Source of the DNA: Opitutus sp.
GTDB lineage: Bacteria; Verrucomicrobiota; Verrucomicrobiia; Opitutales; Opitutaceae
DNA length: 64,000 nucleotides
Direction of reading: 5' to 3'
NCBI GenBank assembly: GCA_013821985.1
Contig: PNJQ01000003.1
Span: 1 to 64,000 of the forward strand
Below the pieces are notes generated by a model. It had not been told where the DNA came from. It worked only from the letters and a program-made list of their open reading frames with translations, and made no database searches. Below are positions 17,546 to 25,791 of this stretch, piece after piece. How positions within the stretch are numbered: the stretch's first letter is position 1; each line of letters begins with the position of its first letter. Both the position numbers and the translations under genes were made by a program.

Positions 17546-18105
17546 GCAGCGGTCAACCAGGCGCGCACAAGCTCGCGGGCCCGCGGGCCCGTGCGGGAGG
17601 GCGGCGGCGCGGAAGACTTCCCGCGACGCTGCGCTTGGGCCGCTCCGGCGTGCACGGCTGGGGCGTGTTTGCACGCGACTTCATTCCCGAGGGCGAACGC
17701 GTGATCGAATACGTTGGCGAACGCATCACGAAAGCCGAGGCGGAGCGCCGCGATGCGGCCCGGCTCGCGCGGCTCGCGGCGGGTGGCGATGGTTGCGTGT
17801 ATGTGTTCGAGACGCGCACGCGGCATGACATCGACGGCGGCGTGACGTGGAATCCCGCGCGGCGCATCAATCACTCGTGTGCGCCGAACTGCGAAGCGGA
17901 GGAAGACGACCACGGCCGCATCTGGATCGTGGCGCGGCGCGACCTCGCTCCCGGCGAAGAGCTGACTTACGACTATGGTTTTTCGCTCGAGGAATGGCGC
18001 GGGCATCCGTGTCGTTGCGGTGCGCCGGAGTGCGTCGGCTACATCGTCGCCCGCGGCCAGCGCTGGCGCGTCCGGCGAGTGTTGGCCGCGGCGGCGCGCC
18101 CCTAG
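17542..18105 (+). CDS. SET-domain protein (putative lysine methyltransferase)
   Basis: A 187-residue protein read from the GTG at 17542, which overlaps the exoIII TGA by four bases. After a short basic N-terminus it contains a full SET domain: SGVHGWGVFARDFIPEGERV (start of SET), IEYVGERI, the AdoMet-binding/knot motif RINHSCAPNCEAE, and GEELTYDYGF with the catalytic Tyr. A post-SET cysteine cluster CRCGAPECVGYI would hold one zinc. SET enzymes methylate lysines using S-adenosylmethionine; bacterial members are known, but their targets mostly are not. Coupling to a DNA-repair gene is visible; a repair or nucleoid role is only inferred. Confidence 0.88.
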   Translation: MSSGQPGAHKLAGPRARAGGRRRGRLPATLRLGRSGVHGWGVFARDFIPEGERVIEYVGERITKAEAERRDAARLARLAAGGDGCVYVFETRTRHDIDGGVTWNPARRINHSCAPNCEAEEDDHGRIWIVARRDLAPGEELTYDYGFSLEEWRGHPCRCGAPECVGYIVARGQRWRVRRVLAAAARP

Positions 18106-18590
18106 TTCCCGGCGAACGCGGCGGCCGCTTCCTTTTTCGGCACGAAGCGGATGGCGGTAATCACGCCTTTCTCGTCGAGGCTGAGCGCGGTGAGGTGATT
18201 GGCCTGGCTCGGGTAGCGCGCGAGGAAATTCTCCGCATCGGCGAGCAGGATGCGATGCGGGTATTTGCGCATTTTCGGCATCGCGAAAGTGCGGGCGATG
18301 CCGGGCATGCCGTGGATGTTCGAGAGGAAGAGCGCGTTTCTCCTCGGAAGAAAATCGGCGCCCTGCTTTTCGAGAAAGCCGTTGGCGGCCTTGCCCGTGT
18401 CCATTTCGAACGAGACGACGACGAGTCGCGCGCCGCCTTGGTAGGCGAAAGGCTGGTCGTGCTGATCCTTCGTGACGAATGCGGCAAAGGTATCGCCCAC
18501 CGCATATTTTTTCGCGTCGGAGGCGTGGGCGAGGACGGAGGTAAGCGCCCAGGCCGAGACCAGCAACAGGCAGCGAAGCACGGGTTTCAT
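18102..18590 (-). CDS. Exported thioredoxin-fold-like protein
   Basis: A 162-residue protein with a signal peptide (MKPVLRCLLLVSAWALTSVL, cleavage near AHA/S). The mature sequence opens like a peroxiredoxin/TlpA or YtfJ-type domain: KYAVGDTFAAFVTKDQHDQPF, then LVVVSFEMDTGKAANGFLEKQ, and near the end ALSLDEKGVITAIRFV. It has no Cys pair in the position expected for a redox-active thioredoxin, so redox activity is doubtful. The stop codon CTAG is palindromic and shared with the convergent SET-domain gene (18102-18105). Function is unknown. Confidence 0.65.
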   Translation of the reverse strand: MKPVLRCLLLVSAWALTSVLAHASDAKKYAVGDTFAAFVTKDQHDQPFAYQGGARLVVVSFEMDTGKAANGFLEKQGADFLPRRNALFLSNIHGMPGIARTFAMPKMRKYPHRILLADAENFLARYPSQANHLTALSLDEKGVITAIRFVPKKEAAAAFAGN

Positions 18591-18769
18591 GCGCCGCATC
18601 TTGCCCGCTGCGCCGCGCAGAACAACGGGGAATTCGAGCCGAATGAGCAGCAGCAAACCATCACCGATTCGGTGACCGTGGTTATTTCCAGGGGGCAGGC
18701 TTGATGAGGCATCGTCGCCCGCTCGTTGCGCGGGCTTGCGACTTTGCACGGGCTGCACAGGCTGTCGGC

Positions 18770-19312
18770 ATGACTCCCGCGGCCGAACTCAAGAAACTCA
18801 TGCAGCGTCCGCCCGTGCTTTCCGTCTGCGCCGCCGAGAGTCTCACGGGCGGACACGTGCAGGCGATGCTGACGTCGGTGTCGGGCGCGTCGGAGTATTT
18901 TCGCGGCGGCATCACGGCCTACACGCTCGAAGAAAAAGTGAAATGTCTCGGGGTGAATCGCGCGCATGCGAAGCGGTCCAACAGCGTTTCGCAGCAGGTC
19001 GCGGTGGAGATGGCCGTCGGCGCGTGCCGGTTGTTCGATGCCGACCTCGGCGTCGCGACGACGGGCTACGCGCAGCCGGCGAAGGATTTCGCCGCCACGG
19101 TGCCGATGGCGTGGTGGGCGATTTGTCACCGGCAGGGCGGAGGCAGTGCGGTGGTGATTTCCGGCTGCGTCGAGTTCCCCGGCGAGAAACGCGTGGCGGT
19201 GCAGCACCGCGTGGCGGACACGGTCTTGCGCGAGTTGGTGAAATACGTTCGCGAGTTACACGGCGAACGCCGACGCCGGGCCCGGGCGCGCGCGGCGAAG
19301 AAGAAGAAGTGA
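18770..19312 (+). CDS. pncC: CinA C-terminal-domain protein (nicotinamide-nucleotide amidase)
   Basis: A 180-residue stand-alone CinA-C/PncC domain, which hydrolyses NMN to nicotinate mononucleotide and ammonia in NAD salvage. The family signature is clear: LSVCAAESLTGGHVQAMLTS, then VSGASEYFRGGITAYTLEEK and, later, LGVATTGYAQPAKD. The CinA N-terminal molybdopterin-binding-like domain is absent. The ATG at 18770 is chosen as closest to the domain; an ATG at 18704 in the same frame would add 22 residues. The protein ends with a very basic tail (RRRRARARAAKKKK), unusual for the family and possibly nucleic-acid-binding. Confidence 0.85.
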   Translation: MTPAAELKKLMQRPPVLSVCAAESLTGGHVQAMLTSVSGASEYFRGGITAYTLEEKVKCLGVNRAHAKRSNSVSQQVAVEMAVGACRLFDADLGVATTGYAQPAKDFAATVPMAWWAICHRQGGGSAVVISGCVEFPGEKRVAVQHRVADTVLRELVKYVRELHGERRRRARARAAKKKK

Positions 19313-19460
19313 GTTTGCCGGGATTCGGCACGGACCAGCGCGGAGCGAAAAAACCGGCCGGCGGACAACTGCGCTCATCACGGGCTGTCGCCTTGCGCTT
19401 GCTGCAGAGCGCCGCGAGCGGATGTCAGCGCCGGGTCTGGCAGTCCCGCCCTACCGAAAC

Positions 19461-19490
19461 AAAAAACCCGTCGCGGTGGGGCGACGGGTT
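19461..19490 (-). terminator. Intrinsic terminator of SYLF gene
   Basis: AACCCGTCGC-GGTGGG-GCGACGGGTT forms a perfect 10-bp stem. On the minus strand it runs into six Ts (complement of 19461-19466). It lies 37 bp past the stop of the SYLF-domain gene. The remaining 140 bp back to the CinA-C gene holds nothing I recognise. Confidence 0.88.
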
Positions 19491-19527
19491 CTGCAACGAG
19501 TGAGCTCTGACTTTGCGGCGCGGCGGC

Positions 19528-20229
19528 TCAGTTTGTCAGGCGAGTCACGTAGTCCATGAGGAAGCGCGCTTCGGCGGGGGGCGTGACCCAGTCGCTGAAG
19601 AGCAGTTCGGGCGTGCGGTGGTTGGTGTTGTAGAACACGCGGTTGGCGGACTCGTTCGGCTGCATGAAACCGGTCTTCACGGCGGCGCCGAGGTAATAGC
19701 CTTCCTGCAGCGAGTAGACATAAACGTTGGCGCCTTCGACGAGTTCCTTGTTCACCGCTTCGCGTTCGCCGCCGCGGACTCCGGCCATGGCTTTCGCTTC
19801 GGCGCCGAAATTGAAACGGCTCTTGAGCAAAAGGCGCGCAGTCGGCTCGTCGAGAAGCACGAGCACGGTATTGACGGCCTTCACGCCGGCCTGAAGGCCG
19901 AAGGAGGCTTCACCGGCGCGCATGAAAACGGGAATGGACCACTTGCCATTCGGGCGGCGCACCATCGCGACCGCGTAGCCGTCTTTGATGCCGAAGAGAA
20001 AACCGGCCTGCACTTGGTTGACGATCACGAGGCCTTGCGCGCGGCGAAGGACTTCGGGCGGAATCGCGGTCTTGGTGCTTGATTGGAGGTCCTGCAGGAT
20101 GGCCTCGCAGGTGTCGAGACGCTCCACGAGCGTCGAGCGCTTCACTTCCGGCGTGGACGCAGCCGACAGGGGCAGCGCCGCCGTGGCGAACGCGGCGAGG
20201 ACGAGAAAGGCGGTGAGAAACTTCTTCAT
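19528..20229 (-). CDS. Exported SYLF-domain (Ysc84-like) lipid-binding protein
   Basis: A 233-residue protein with a Sec signal (MKKFLTAFLVLAAFATAALP) and one SYLF domain. Typical stretches are VLRRAQGLVIVNQVQAGFLFG (family form ..a.Gvvifp.v.kagf..G), GYAVAMVRRPNGKWSIPVFM, SFGLQAGVKAVNTVLVLLDE and VYVYSLQEGYYLGAAVKTGF. In eukaryotes SYLF domains bind phosphoinositides; bacterial exported versions are thought to bind lipids in the envelope. The gene is monocistronic, with its own terminator. Confidence 0.85.
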   Translation of the reverse strand: MKKFLTAFLVLAAFATAALPLSAASTPEVKRSTLVERLDTCEAILQDLQSSTKTAIPPEVLRRAQGLVIVNQVQAGFLFGIKDGYAVAMVRRPNGKWSIPVFMRAGEASFGLQAGVKAVNTVLVLLDEPTARLLLKSRFNFGAEAKAMAGVRGGEREAVNKELVEGANVYVYSLQEGYYLGAAVKTGFMQPNESANRVFYNTNHRTPELLFSDWVTPPAEARFLMDYVTRLTN

Positions 20230-20394
20230 GGTTTACGAGGACAGCAAAGCGGCTTTGGCGAGCCGGTTAAAGGACGGAATAAGCAGAATCGGAGAGGGAA
20301 TGAAAGCGAAGATTGGGCGCGGTTCCCTCGGGAAAGGGGTGGAATTCGCCGCCGCAGGCGCGCGCAGACCGAAAGCGACTCCCGCGGCCGCCAC

Positions 20395-20769
20395 TCATTC
20401 CAGCCCGCGGCGGGCTACTTCGTCCTCGTCCCAGCCCAGATAGTGGCCGAGTTCATGGAGATAAGTGAGCCGCACCTCATCGCGGTAGATCGCCTCATCG
20501 CCCTCGGCGTAATCCCAGATGTTTTCGAGGAAAAGCAGGATTTGCGGCGGCAGCGGCGCTCCGTCGTCGCGCAGTTCGGCCCCGTGCTCGTGGCCGACGA
20601 ACAGGCCGAGGATGTCCTCTTCCCAGCCCTCGTCGCGAATGCCCTGATTGGGAAACGGCTCGTAGCACACCGGCACGGCCAAGGCGGGCGCGCGCACTTC
20701 CCGGGGCAGGCGACGTTGGGCGGCGGCGACGACTTGCTGGGCGATCTGGGTGAGGCGGGCGAACTCCAC
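20395..20769 (-). CDS. Mini zincin-like metallopeptidase (PF06262 type)
   Basis: A 124-residue cytosolic zincin-like protein of the minimal metallopeptidase family. The zinc motif is HELGHYLGWDEDEV near the C-terminus, preceded by the family segment ILLFLENIWDYAEGDEAIYRDEV, and the start region LPREVRAPALAVPVCYEPFP matches the family's N-terminal strand. Start choice is uncertain: GTG at 20769 (VEFARLTQIAQQV) or TTG at 20781. There is no ATG in frame. Activity is predicted from HExxH only; substrates are unknown for the family. Confidence 0.82.
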   Translation of the reverse strand: MEFARLTQIAQQVVAAAQRRLPREVRAPALAVPVCYEPFPNQGIRDEGWEEDILGLFVGHEHGAELRDDGAPLPPQILLFLENIWDYAEGDEAIYRDEVRLTYLHELGHYLGWDEDEVARRGLE

Positions 20770-20942
20770 GCGTGGACCCAAAGCGCATTCGCGGCGCGCC
20801 GCAATGCCGACGTGGCTACGCTGCAGGCCGGCGGCCGGTTACGCGGGCGGCGAAAATTTTCCCGCGCGAATTCGGGCACCTGATGAAACGCTGCGGCGGC
20901 CGGCGCGTCACTAGCCGCAGATCGGTCATCCCTCCAGCCAAC

Positions 20943-21413
20943 ATGAAAACCCAACGACTCTTGATTGCCGCGGCCCTCATCGGCGCCGCGTTGTCCCTCC
21001 CCGCCGTCTCCTTCGCCCAGCCCGCCCGCGCGGACCGCGGCGACCGCCCGATGCACCGCGAAATGCGTGATCGCATGGGCGAGAAGGTGGCCGAGAAACT
21101 CCAGCTCACCGACGCGCAGAAGCAGCAGATGAAGGCACTGCGCGAGCAGCACGAGGCGGCGATGAAAGCGCTTCGCGCCGAAAGCGAAGGCGCCCGGAAA
21201 CAGAACCGCGAGAAGGCGCAGGCGCTGCAAAAGCAATTCCGCGACCAGCGCCGTGCACTGCTCACGCCGGAACAGCTCAAGATTGCCGACGAGATGGAAG
21301 CGAAGATGAAGGAGCACCGGCAGGAGCGGGCGGAGCATCGTGCCGAGCGCCGCGGTGGTCATCGCGGTCACGGCCCGGCGCACGACACCCCGCCGCCGCC
21401 GAAGACGGAGTGA
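20943..21413 (+). CDS. Spy/CpxP-like LTxxQ periplasmic protein
   Basis: A 156-residue protein with a Sec signal (MKTQRLLIAAALIGAALSLP ... SFA/QPA). The mature protein is almost entirely helical and charged, with two LTxxQ motifs (LTDAQKQQMKAL and LTPEQLKIADEM) flanking an 80-residue Lys/Glu/Arg helix. That is the layout of Spy/CpxP periplasmic chaperones. The C-terminus is His/Arg-rich (ERAEHRAERRGGHRGHG), which might bind metal. A likely role is periplasmic stress or metal response. It has its own downstream terminator and no adjacent two-component genes. Confidence 0.82.
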   Translation: MKTQRLLIAAALIGAALSLPAVSFAQPARADRGDRPMHREMRDRMGEKVAEKLQLTDAQKQQMKALREQHEAAMKALRAESEGARKQNREKAQALQKQFRDQRRALLTPEQLKIADEMEAKMKEHRQERAEHRAERRGGHRGHGPAHDTPPPPKTE

Positions 21414-21448
21414 TTTTTCAACCGCAAGGTTGCTAGTGTGTGCAGGTC

Positions 21449-21490
21449 AGCGCCGCGGCCCAGGGGTGGGTCGCGGCGCTCTTGTTTTTT
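21449..21490 (+). terminator. Intrinsic terminator after Spy-like gene
   Basis: AGCGCCGCGGCCC pairs with GGGTCGCGGCGCT (one mismatch) across loop AGGGGT, then CTTGTTTTTT. Confidence 0.85.
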
Positions 21491-21532
21491 GACCTTTGAC
21501 CGGCCGCTGCGGCAGCGCACGCTCAGCCACGA

Positions 21533-22774
21533 ATGAGCGAGCGCCAAGTCATGGTCGTCGGCGGCGGTGCGGCCGGGTTTTTCGGCGCGATCGTGTGCGC
21601 CGAGGCAAATCCTTTGGCTCGCGTCACGCTCTACGAAGCGACGGCGCACCTGCTCGCAAAGGTGAAGGTGTCCGGCGGCGGGCGCTGCAACGTCACGCAT
21701 GCGTGCTTCGAGCCCCGCGAGCTCACGAAACGTTATCCGCGGGGCGGCCGGGAGCTCACGGGCGCGTTCAGCCGGTTTCAGCCGCGCGATACCATCGCTT
21801 GGTTTGAGGAACGCGGGGTGAAACTAAAGACGGAAGAGGACGGCCGGATGTTTCCAACGACGGACGATTCGCAGACGATCATCGATTGTCTGATGGCTGC
21901 GGCGCGGAAGGCTGGGGTCATCATCCGCACGCAATGCGGCGTGAAAACCGTCGAGCGCCCGGCGGACGGGGCGGCGGCGCGCTCCGCCTTCCGGCTGACG
22001 CTGACGACGGGCGAGGTCGTGAACTGCGAGCGGGTGCTGTTGGCGACGGGCGGCAACAAATCGAACGCGGGTTTCGAGGTGGCGCGCCGGTTCGGACACA
22101 CGATCGAAGAGCCGGTGCCGTCGCTGTTCACGTTTCACATCGACGATCCGCGACTGAAGGAACTGGCCGGAGTGTCGGTCGAGGACGCTGCGACCGCGGT
22201 GGCCGGCACGAAGCTGCAGGAGCGCGGACCGCTGCTCGTGACGCATTGGGGATTAAGCGGGCCGGCAGTGTTGAAGTTGTCCGCTTGGGGCGCGCGGCTG
22301 CTGGCGGAGCGCGATTACCGGTTTTCCCTGCGCGTAAACTGGGCGCCAATGTTCAATGCTGAGACCGCGCGCGCGGAACTCGAGCGCGCGCGCACGGCCG
22401 AGCCGCGCAAGCAGATCACGACGTGGTGTCCGCTCGGCGTGCCGCTGCGGTTGTGGGAGCGGCTGGTGATCGCGGCCGGCGTGCTGCCCACGGCGCCATG
22501 GACGACGCTCGGCAACGCCGCATTGCGCGCCCTCGCGGCGCAGGTGACAGAGGCGGAATTCGCCGTGAGCGGGAAAAGTTTGTTCAAGGAGGAATTTGTC
22601 ACGTGCGGCGGCGTGCGGTTGAGCGAGGTGGATTTCAAGACGATGGAAAGCCGCCTCGTGCCCGGCCTGCATTTCGCCGGTGAGATGCTCGACGTCGATG
22701 GTGTGACCGGGGGTTTTAATTTTCAGGCCGCGTGGACGACCGGCTGGCACGCAGGCCGGGCGATGGCGGGGTGA
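21533..22774 (+). CDS. BaiN/YhiN (HI0933)-family flavoprotein
   Basis: A 413-residue NAD(P)/FAD-dependent oxidoreductase. The dinucleotide fold is at the N-terminus (MVVGGGAAGFFGAIVCAEAN). The family hallmark is LAKVKVSGGGRCNVTHACFE near residue 45. Another is GLHFAGEMLDVDGVTGGFNF, followed by QAAWTTGWHAGRAMA, which closes the FAD site at the C-terminus. The insert LVTHWGLSGPAVLKLSAWG is also typical. Members are annotated as aminoacetone oxidase, BaiN or simply YhiN; true substrates are poorly known. It stands alone downstream of the Spy-like gene's terminator. Confidence 0.93.
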   Translation: MSERQVMVVGGGAAGFFGAIVCAEANPLARVTLYEATAHLLAKVKVSGGGRCNVTHACFEPRELTKRYPRGGRELTGAFSRFQPRDTIAWFEERGVKLKTEEDGRMFPTTDDSQTIIDCLMAAARKAGVIIRTQCGVKTVERPADGAAARSAFRLTLTTGEVVNCERVLLATGGNKSNAGFEVARRFGHTIEEPVPSLFTFHIDDPRLKELAGVSVEDAATAVAGTKLQERGPLLVTHWGLSGPAVLKLSAWGARLLAERDYRFSLRVNWAPMFNAETARAELERARTAEPRKQITTWCPLGVPLRLWERLVIAAGVLPTAPWTTLGNAALRALAAQVTEAEFAVSGKSLFKEEFVTCGGVRLSEVDFKTMESRLVPGLHFAGEMLDVDGVTGGFNFQAAWTTGWHAGRAMAG

Positions 22775-22802
22775 GCTGCGAAAGGGTAGATTGGGCAGTC
22801 GC

Positions 22803-22892
22803 AGGAGCCTGCTTGCAGGCGAAAACCAAGGGCGTGCGCGACTGAGGGGCCTGGCGTGGTTGGACGTTTTGATCGCCTGCAGGCAGGCTCCT
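22803..22892. repeat. Inverted pair of 20-bp palindromic units
   Basis: AGGAGCCTGCTTGCAGGCGA (22803-22822) and TCGCCTGCAGGCAGGCTCCT (22873-22892) are reverse complements at 19 of 20 positions, 50 bp apart. Each is itself partly palindromic (GCCTGC/GCAGGC). They occupy the 200-bp gap between the BaiN-type gene and the AEC transporter. Confidence 0.8.
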
Positions 22893-22974
22893 ACGAGAAG
22901 GATGCGTTGCGGCCGGAGGCAGGCGGGCAAGCCTGCGCGTCCACCTCGACCAGCGAAACCGGTGCGCTGATTTC

Positions 22975-24024
22975 GTGATCTCGGCGCTCGCGTCGTCGCC
23001 GCCCCACCACGCCTTCCGGGAGCTTGGACGCATTGCGCGGTTGAGTCCGGGCGGCGGATTTCGTCGGCTGTTCGGCGCTTTGACTTCCTACCTCCAGCTT
23101 TTCGCGATCGTGCTGCCGGTGTTTGTCGTCGTCGCGCTCGGCGTGTTGTTGCGGAAGTTCGATTGGGTTGCCGAGGCGGCGGAGGACACGCTGTTCAATC
23201 TCGTGATCAAGGTGGCGACGCCCTGCCTGATTTTCGATTCCGTCGTCGGCAACGCGGCCTTGCGCGCGCCGGGCAACCTGTTGCTTGCGCCATTGGCGGG
23301 CTTCGGGCTGACCTTGCTCAGCATCGGCATCGCGTGGGTCGTGGCGCGGGGCATCGGGCTGCACATCGGCACGGGACTGCGGACGTTCGCGCTTACCGTC
23401 GGCATCGCGAACTACGGTTATCTGCCGCTGCCCATCGTCGATGCGCTGTGGGGACCGGAGGCACGAGGCTTGTTGCTCGTGCACAACATGGGCGTGGAGG
23501 CGGCGATCTGGACGGGCGGCATTCTGGTGATCAGCGGGCTGGCGCTGCGCGATGGCTGGAGGCGACTGCTCAACGTGCCGCTGTTTTCGCTCGTGCTCGC
23601 GGTGACGGTGAACCTGACGGGGCTCGGCCCGCACGTGCCGGCGCCGGTGATGAGCGCGGTGCACTGGCTGGGGCAAATCGTCATCCCGCTCGGATTGATT
23701 CTCACGGGCGTGAGCATCCAGCCGCACCTCAACGATCCGGGAAAACTTTTCTCGCCGCGCATCAGCCTCGGCGCGTGCCTCGTGCGGCTGCTGGTGTTGC
23801 CGCTGGTGTTTTTCGCGGTGGCGAAGTTCGGGCCGTTCAGCCCGGAGTTGAAGCGCATCATCGTCGTGCAGGCGGCGATGCCGACGGCCGTCATCCCAAT
23901 CATCATCGCGCGGGTTTACGGCGGCCAGCCGCTGACGGCCGTGCAGATCGTGCTGGTGACCACGACGCTGGCGATGTTTACGATCCCGGCGTGGATGCAG
24001 GTCGGGCTGGCGTGGGTGAATTGA
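22975..24024 (+). CDS. AEC-family transporter (auxin efflux carrier-like)
   Basis: A polytopic membrane protein of the AEC family, with about ten helices in two five-helix halves: LQLFAIVLPVFVVVALGVLL (helix 1), NLVIKVATPCLIFDSVVGNA, NYGYLPLPIVDALWG, and in the second half GQIVIPLGLILTGVSI and MPTAVIPIIIARVYGGQP. Bacterial members move malonate, malate or other organic acids; the substrate here is unknown. The open frame runs from a GTG at 22975 (349 residues). A TTG at 23080 would give about 314 residues, closer to the family norm, and may be the true start. Neither has an obvious ribosome-binding site. Confidence 0.85.
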   Translation: MISALASSPPHHAFRELGRIARLSPGGGFRRLFGALTSYLQLFAIVLPVFVVVALGVLLRKFDWVAEAAEDTLFNLVIKVATPCLIFDSVVGNAALRAPGNLLLAPLAGFGLTLLSIGIAWVVARGIGLHIGTGLRTFALTVGIANYGYLPLPIVDALWGPEARGLLLVHNMGVEAAIWTGGILVISGLALRDGWRRLLNVPLFSLVLAVTVNLTGLGPHVPAPVMSAVHWLGQIVIPLGLILTGVSIQPHLNDPGKLFSPRISLGACLVRLLVLPLVFFAVAKFGPFSPELKRIIVVQAAMPTAVIPIIIARVYGGQPLTAVQIVLVTTTLAMFTIPAWMQVGLAWVN

Positions 24025-24116
24025 CGGCGGACGGTGGAATTCCTGACGCGCGGAACGGTTGGGTTCCGGCGGAGCGCGCATTGACGTGAGGCACGCGTCC
24101 GGGCTGACTCGGCGGC

Positions 24117-24854
24117 ATGGAATGGCTCTCCGACCCGCAGGCATGGATCAGCCTGCTCACGCTCACCGGGCTCGAGATCGTGCTCGGCATCGACAACATC
24201 ATCTTCATCTCGATCCTCGCCGGAAAATTGCCGGTCGAGCAGCAAAACAAAGCAAGGCAGACCGGCCTGATGCTGGCGCTCGGGACCCGCATCGCGCTCC
24301 TCGCGAGCATCGCGTGGATGGCGAAGCTCACGGCCCCGCTGTTCGAATTATTCGATCACGGGGTGTCGGGCCGCGATTTGATTCTCCTGCTCGGCGGCTT
24401 GTTTCTCCTCGTGAAGGCGACGATGGAGATCCACCACAAGCTCGAAGGCGAGGAGGGGAGCGCGAATCCCAAGGGCAAGGCCGCCACGATGGGCGCAGTG
24501 CTGGTGCAGATCGCGCTGCTCGACGTCGTGTTCTCGCTCGACTCCGTCATTACCGCGATCGGCATGGCGCAACACCTGCCGGTGATGATTACGGCGGTGG
24601 TCCTGTCGATGGGCGTGATGTTGCTCGCCGCCGGTTCGATCAGCGACTTCGTCAACCGCCACCCGACGCTAAAGATGCTCGCGCTGTCCTTCCTCATTCT
24701 CATCGGCACGACGCTGATCGCCGAAGGTCTCGGCTTCCACATCCCGAAGGGCTACGTCTATTTCGCCATGGCATTCTCGTTCGGCGTGGAAATGTTGAAT
24801 CTCCAGCTCCGTCGCAAGAGCCAGCCAGTCACGCTGCACCAGCCTTACCGCTGA
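24117..24854 (+). CDS. TerC-family membrane protein
   Basis: A 245-residue TerC-family protein with seven predicted helices. The paired acidic membrane motifs are visible: GLEIVLGIDNIIFISILAGK near residue 18 and VVFSLDSVITAIGMAQHLP in the second half. The ending is also family-typical (LIAEGLGFHIPKGYVYFAMA). TerC proteins are linked to tellurite resistance, alkaline pH and metal (Mn2+) export coupled to secreted proteins. No ter operon genes are nearby, so this is most likely a general metal-homeostasis member. It starts 92 bp after the AEC gene on the same strand. Confidence 0.92.
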   Translation: MEWLSDPQAWISLLTLTGLEIVLGIDNIIFISILAGKLPVEQQNKARQTGLMLALGTRIALLASIAWMAKLTAPLFELFDHGVSGRDLILLLGGLFLLVKATMEIHHKLEGEEGSANPKGKAATMGAVLVQIALLDVVFSLDSVITAIGMAQHLPVMITAVVLSMGVMLLAAGSISDFVNRHPTLKMLALSFLILIGTTLIAEGLGFHIPKGYVYFAMAFSFGVEMLNLQLRRKSQPVTLHQPYR

Positions 24855-24920
24855 GCGCAGCGGGGCAGGGCCGAATGCCGGCCATTAGAGGCGGAACTGT
24901 TTGGCGTATTCCATTGCGCT

Positions 24921-25691
24921 GTGCCGGTGGCAGGGAATGGTCCGCGGGTGCCCACGCCCCGCTCGGTTCGCCTTTTCCTTTGCAGCCTCGGGATCTTGGC
25001 GACGACGCTGGCCGCGCGGGGGCAGGTCACGATCACGCTCCACGCCACGCCGACGTTCGACAGTCTCGGCTACTCGACGCTGCAGACCTACGATTTTGTT
25101 TTCGTGCTGAATAGCAGCTCGACGGCCGGCTCCGCGGGTTTCGTGGTCACCGGCGACCATTACGATTGGAGCGACGAGTTCACGTTCGAGCCGCCGGTAT
25201 GGTCGAGTGTTTCCGGTGACGGCCTGATGGGGTCATGGGTGCCACCGGCGGCGGGGATCGCCGACAATGCCTCGCATCTCATCGTTTCCGCAGCGGGCTC
25301 GACGTATGTTTCGCCGCACATCAGCGGCGCGACAAGCGGGACGTTTCAAATTTCGGCCGCGGCGGATCAGTCAAACATCGGCCTCACGGCGCAAGGACAC
25401 CAAGTGCAATGGCTCTATTTTTCCGGCAGCTTCACCGGCCTCAATTTCACTGGCATCGGAAGCACGCTAGCGGACCCCAATGTTTACATGGCCGGTTTCA
25501 CCGGCACCTACGCGACAAGCACGAGCTATCAAGGCTGGCTGCGCACGACGGACTTCGAGAACGCCTTCTTCACGATCAACTCGCTCAGTGTATCCGTGGC
25601 GGCGGTGCCCGAGCCGTCGACGTGGGCGGCGCTCACGCTCGGCCTTACGCTGTGCGGCATCGGGGCGTATCGCCGTCGCCGCGCGCGGTGA
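24921..25691 (+). CDS. PEP-CTERM exported protein
   Basis: A 256-residue protein, start GTG 24921, with an N-terminal export signal (SVRLFLCSLGILATTLAARG). The C-terminus is a PEP-CTERM sorting tag: VPEPSTWAALTLGLTLCGIG then YRRRRAR, i.e. VPEP motif, one hydrophobic helix, Arg cluster. The middle is Ser/Thr/Gly-rich beta sequence (SSSTAGSAGFVVTGDHYDWS) with no recognised domain. PEP-CTERM proteins are processed by exosortase and usually end on the cell surface or in extracellular matrix. No exosortase gene is in the window. Confidence 0.88.
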   Translation: MPVAGNGPRVPTPRSVRLFLCSLGILATTLAARGQVTITLHATPTFDSLGYSTLQTYDFVFVLNSSSTAGSAGFVVTGDHYDWSDEFTFEPPVWSSVSGDGLMGSWVPPAAGIADNASHLIVSAAGSTYVSPHISGATSGTFQISAAADQSNIGLTAQGHQVQWLYFSGSFTGLNFTGIGSTLADPNVYMAGFTGTYATSTSYQGWLRTTDFENAFFTINSLSVSVAAVPEPSTWAALTLGLTLCGIGAYRRRRAR

Positions 25692-25727
25692 GCCGGCCGC
25701 CGCCTCACGTGGCACCAGTGCTCGGAT

Positions 25728-25762
25728 AAAAATGGAGCCCCGCAATCGTGCGGGGCTTTTGA
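25728..25762. terminator. Bidirectional intrinsic terminator
   Basis: AGCCCCGCA-ATCG-TGCGGGGCT (25736-25757), perfect 9-bp stem. TTTGATTT follows on the plus strand and, reading the other way, ATTTTTATCC. It serves both the PEP-CTERM gene and the convergent hibernation-factor gene. Confidence 0.88.
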
Positions 25763-25791
25763 TTTCTGTCGGTGCGGCCGGCGTTGCGCGC

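Noticed and set aside
22975..23080. N-terminal extension of the AEC transporter as a separate small gene
   Set aside because: It is in frame with the transporter and has no independent start signal or domain.
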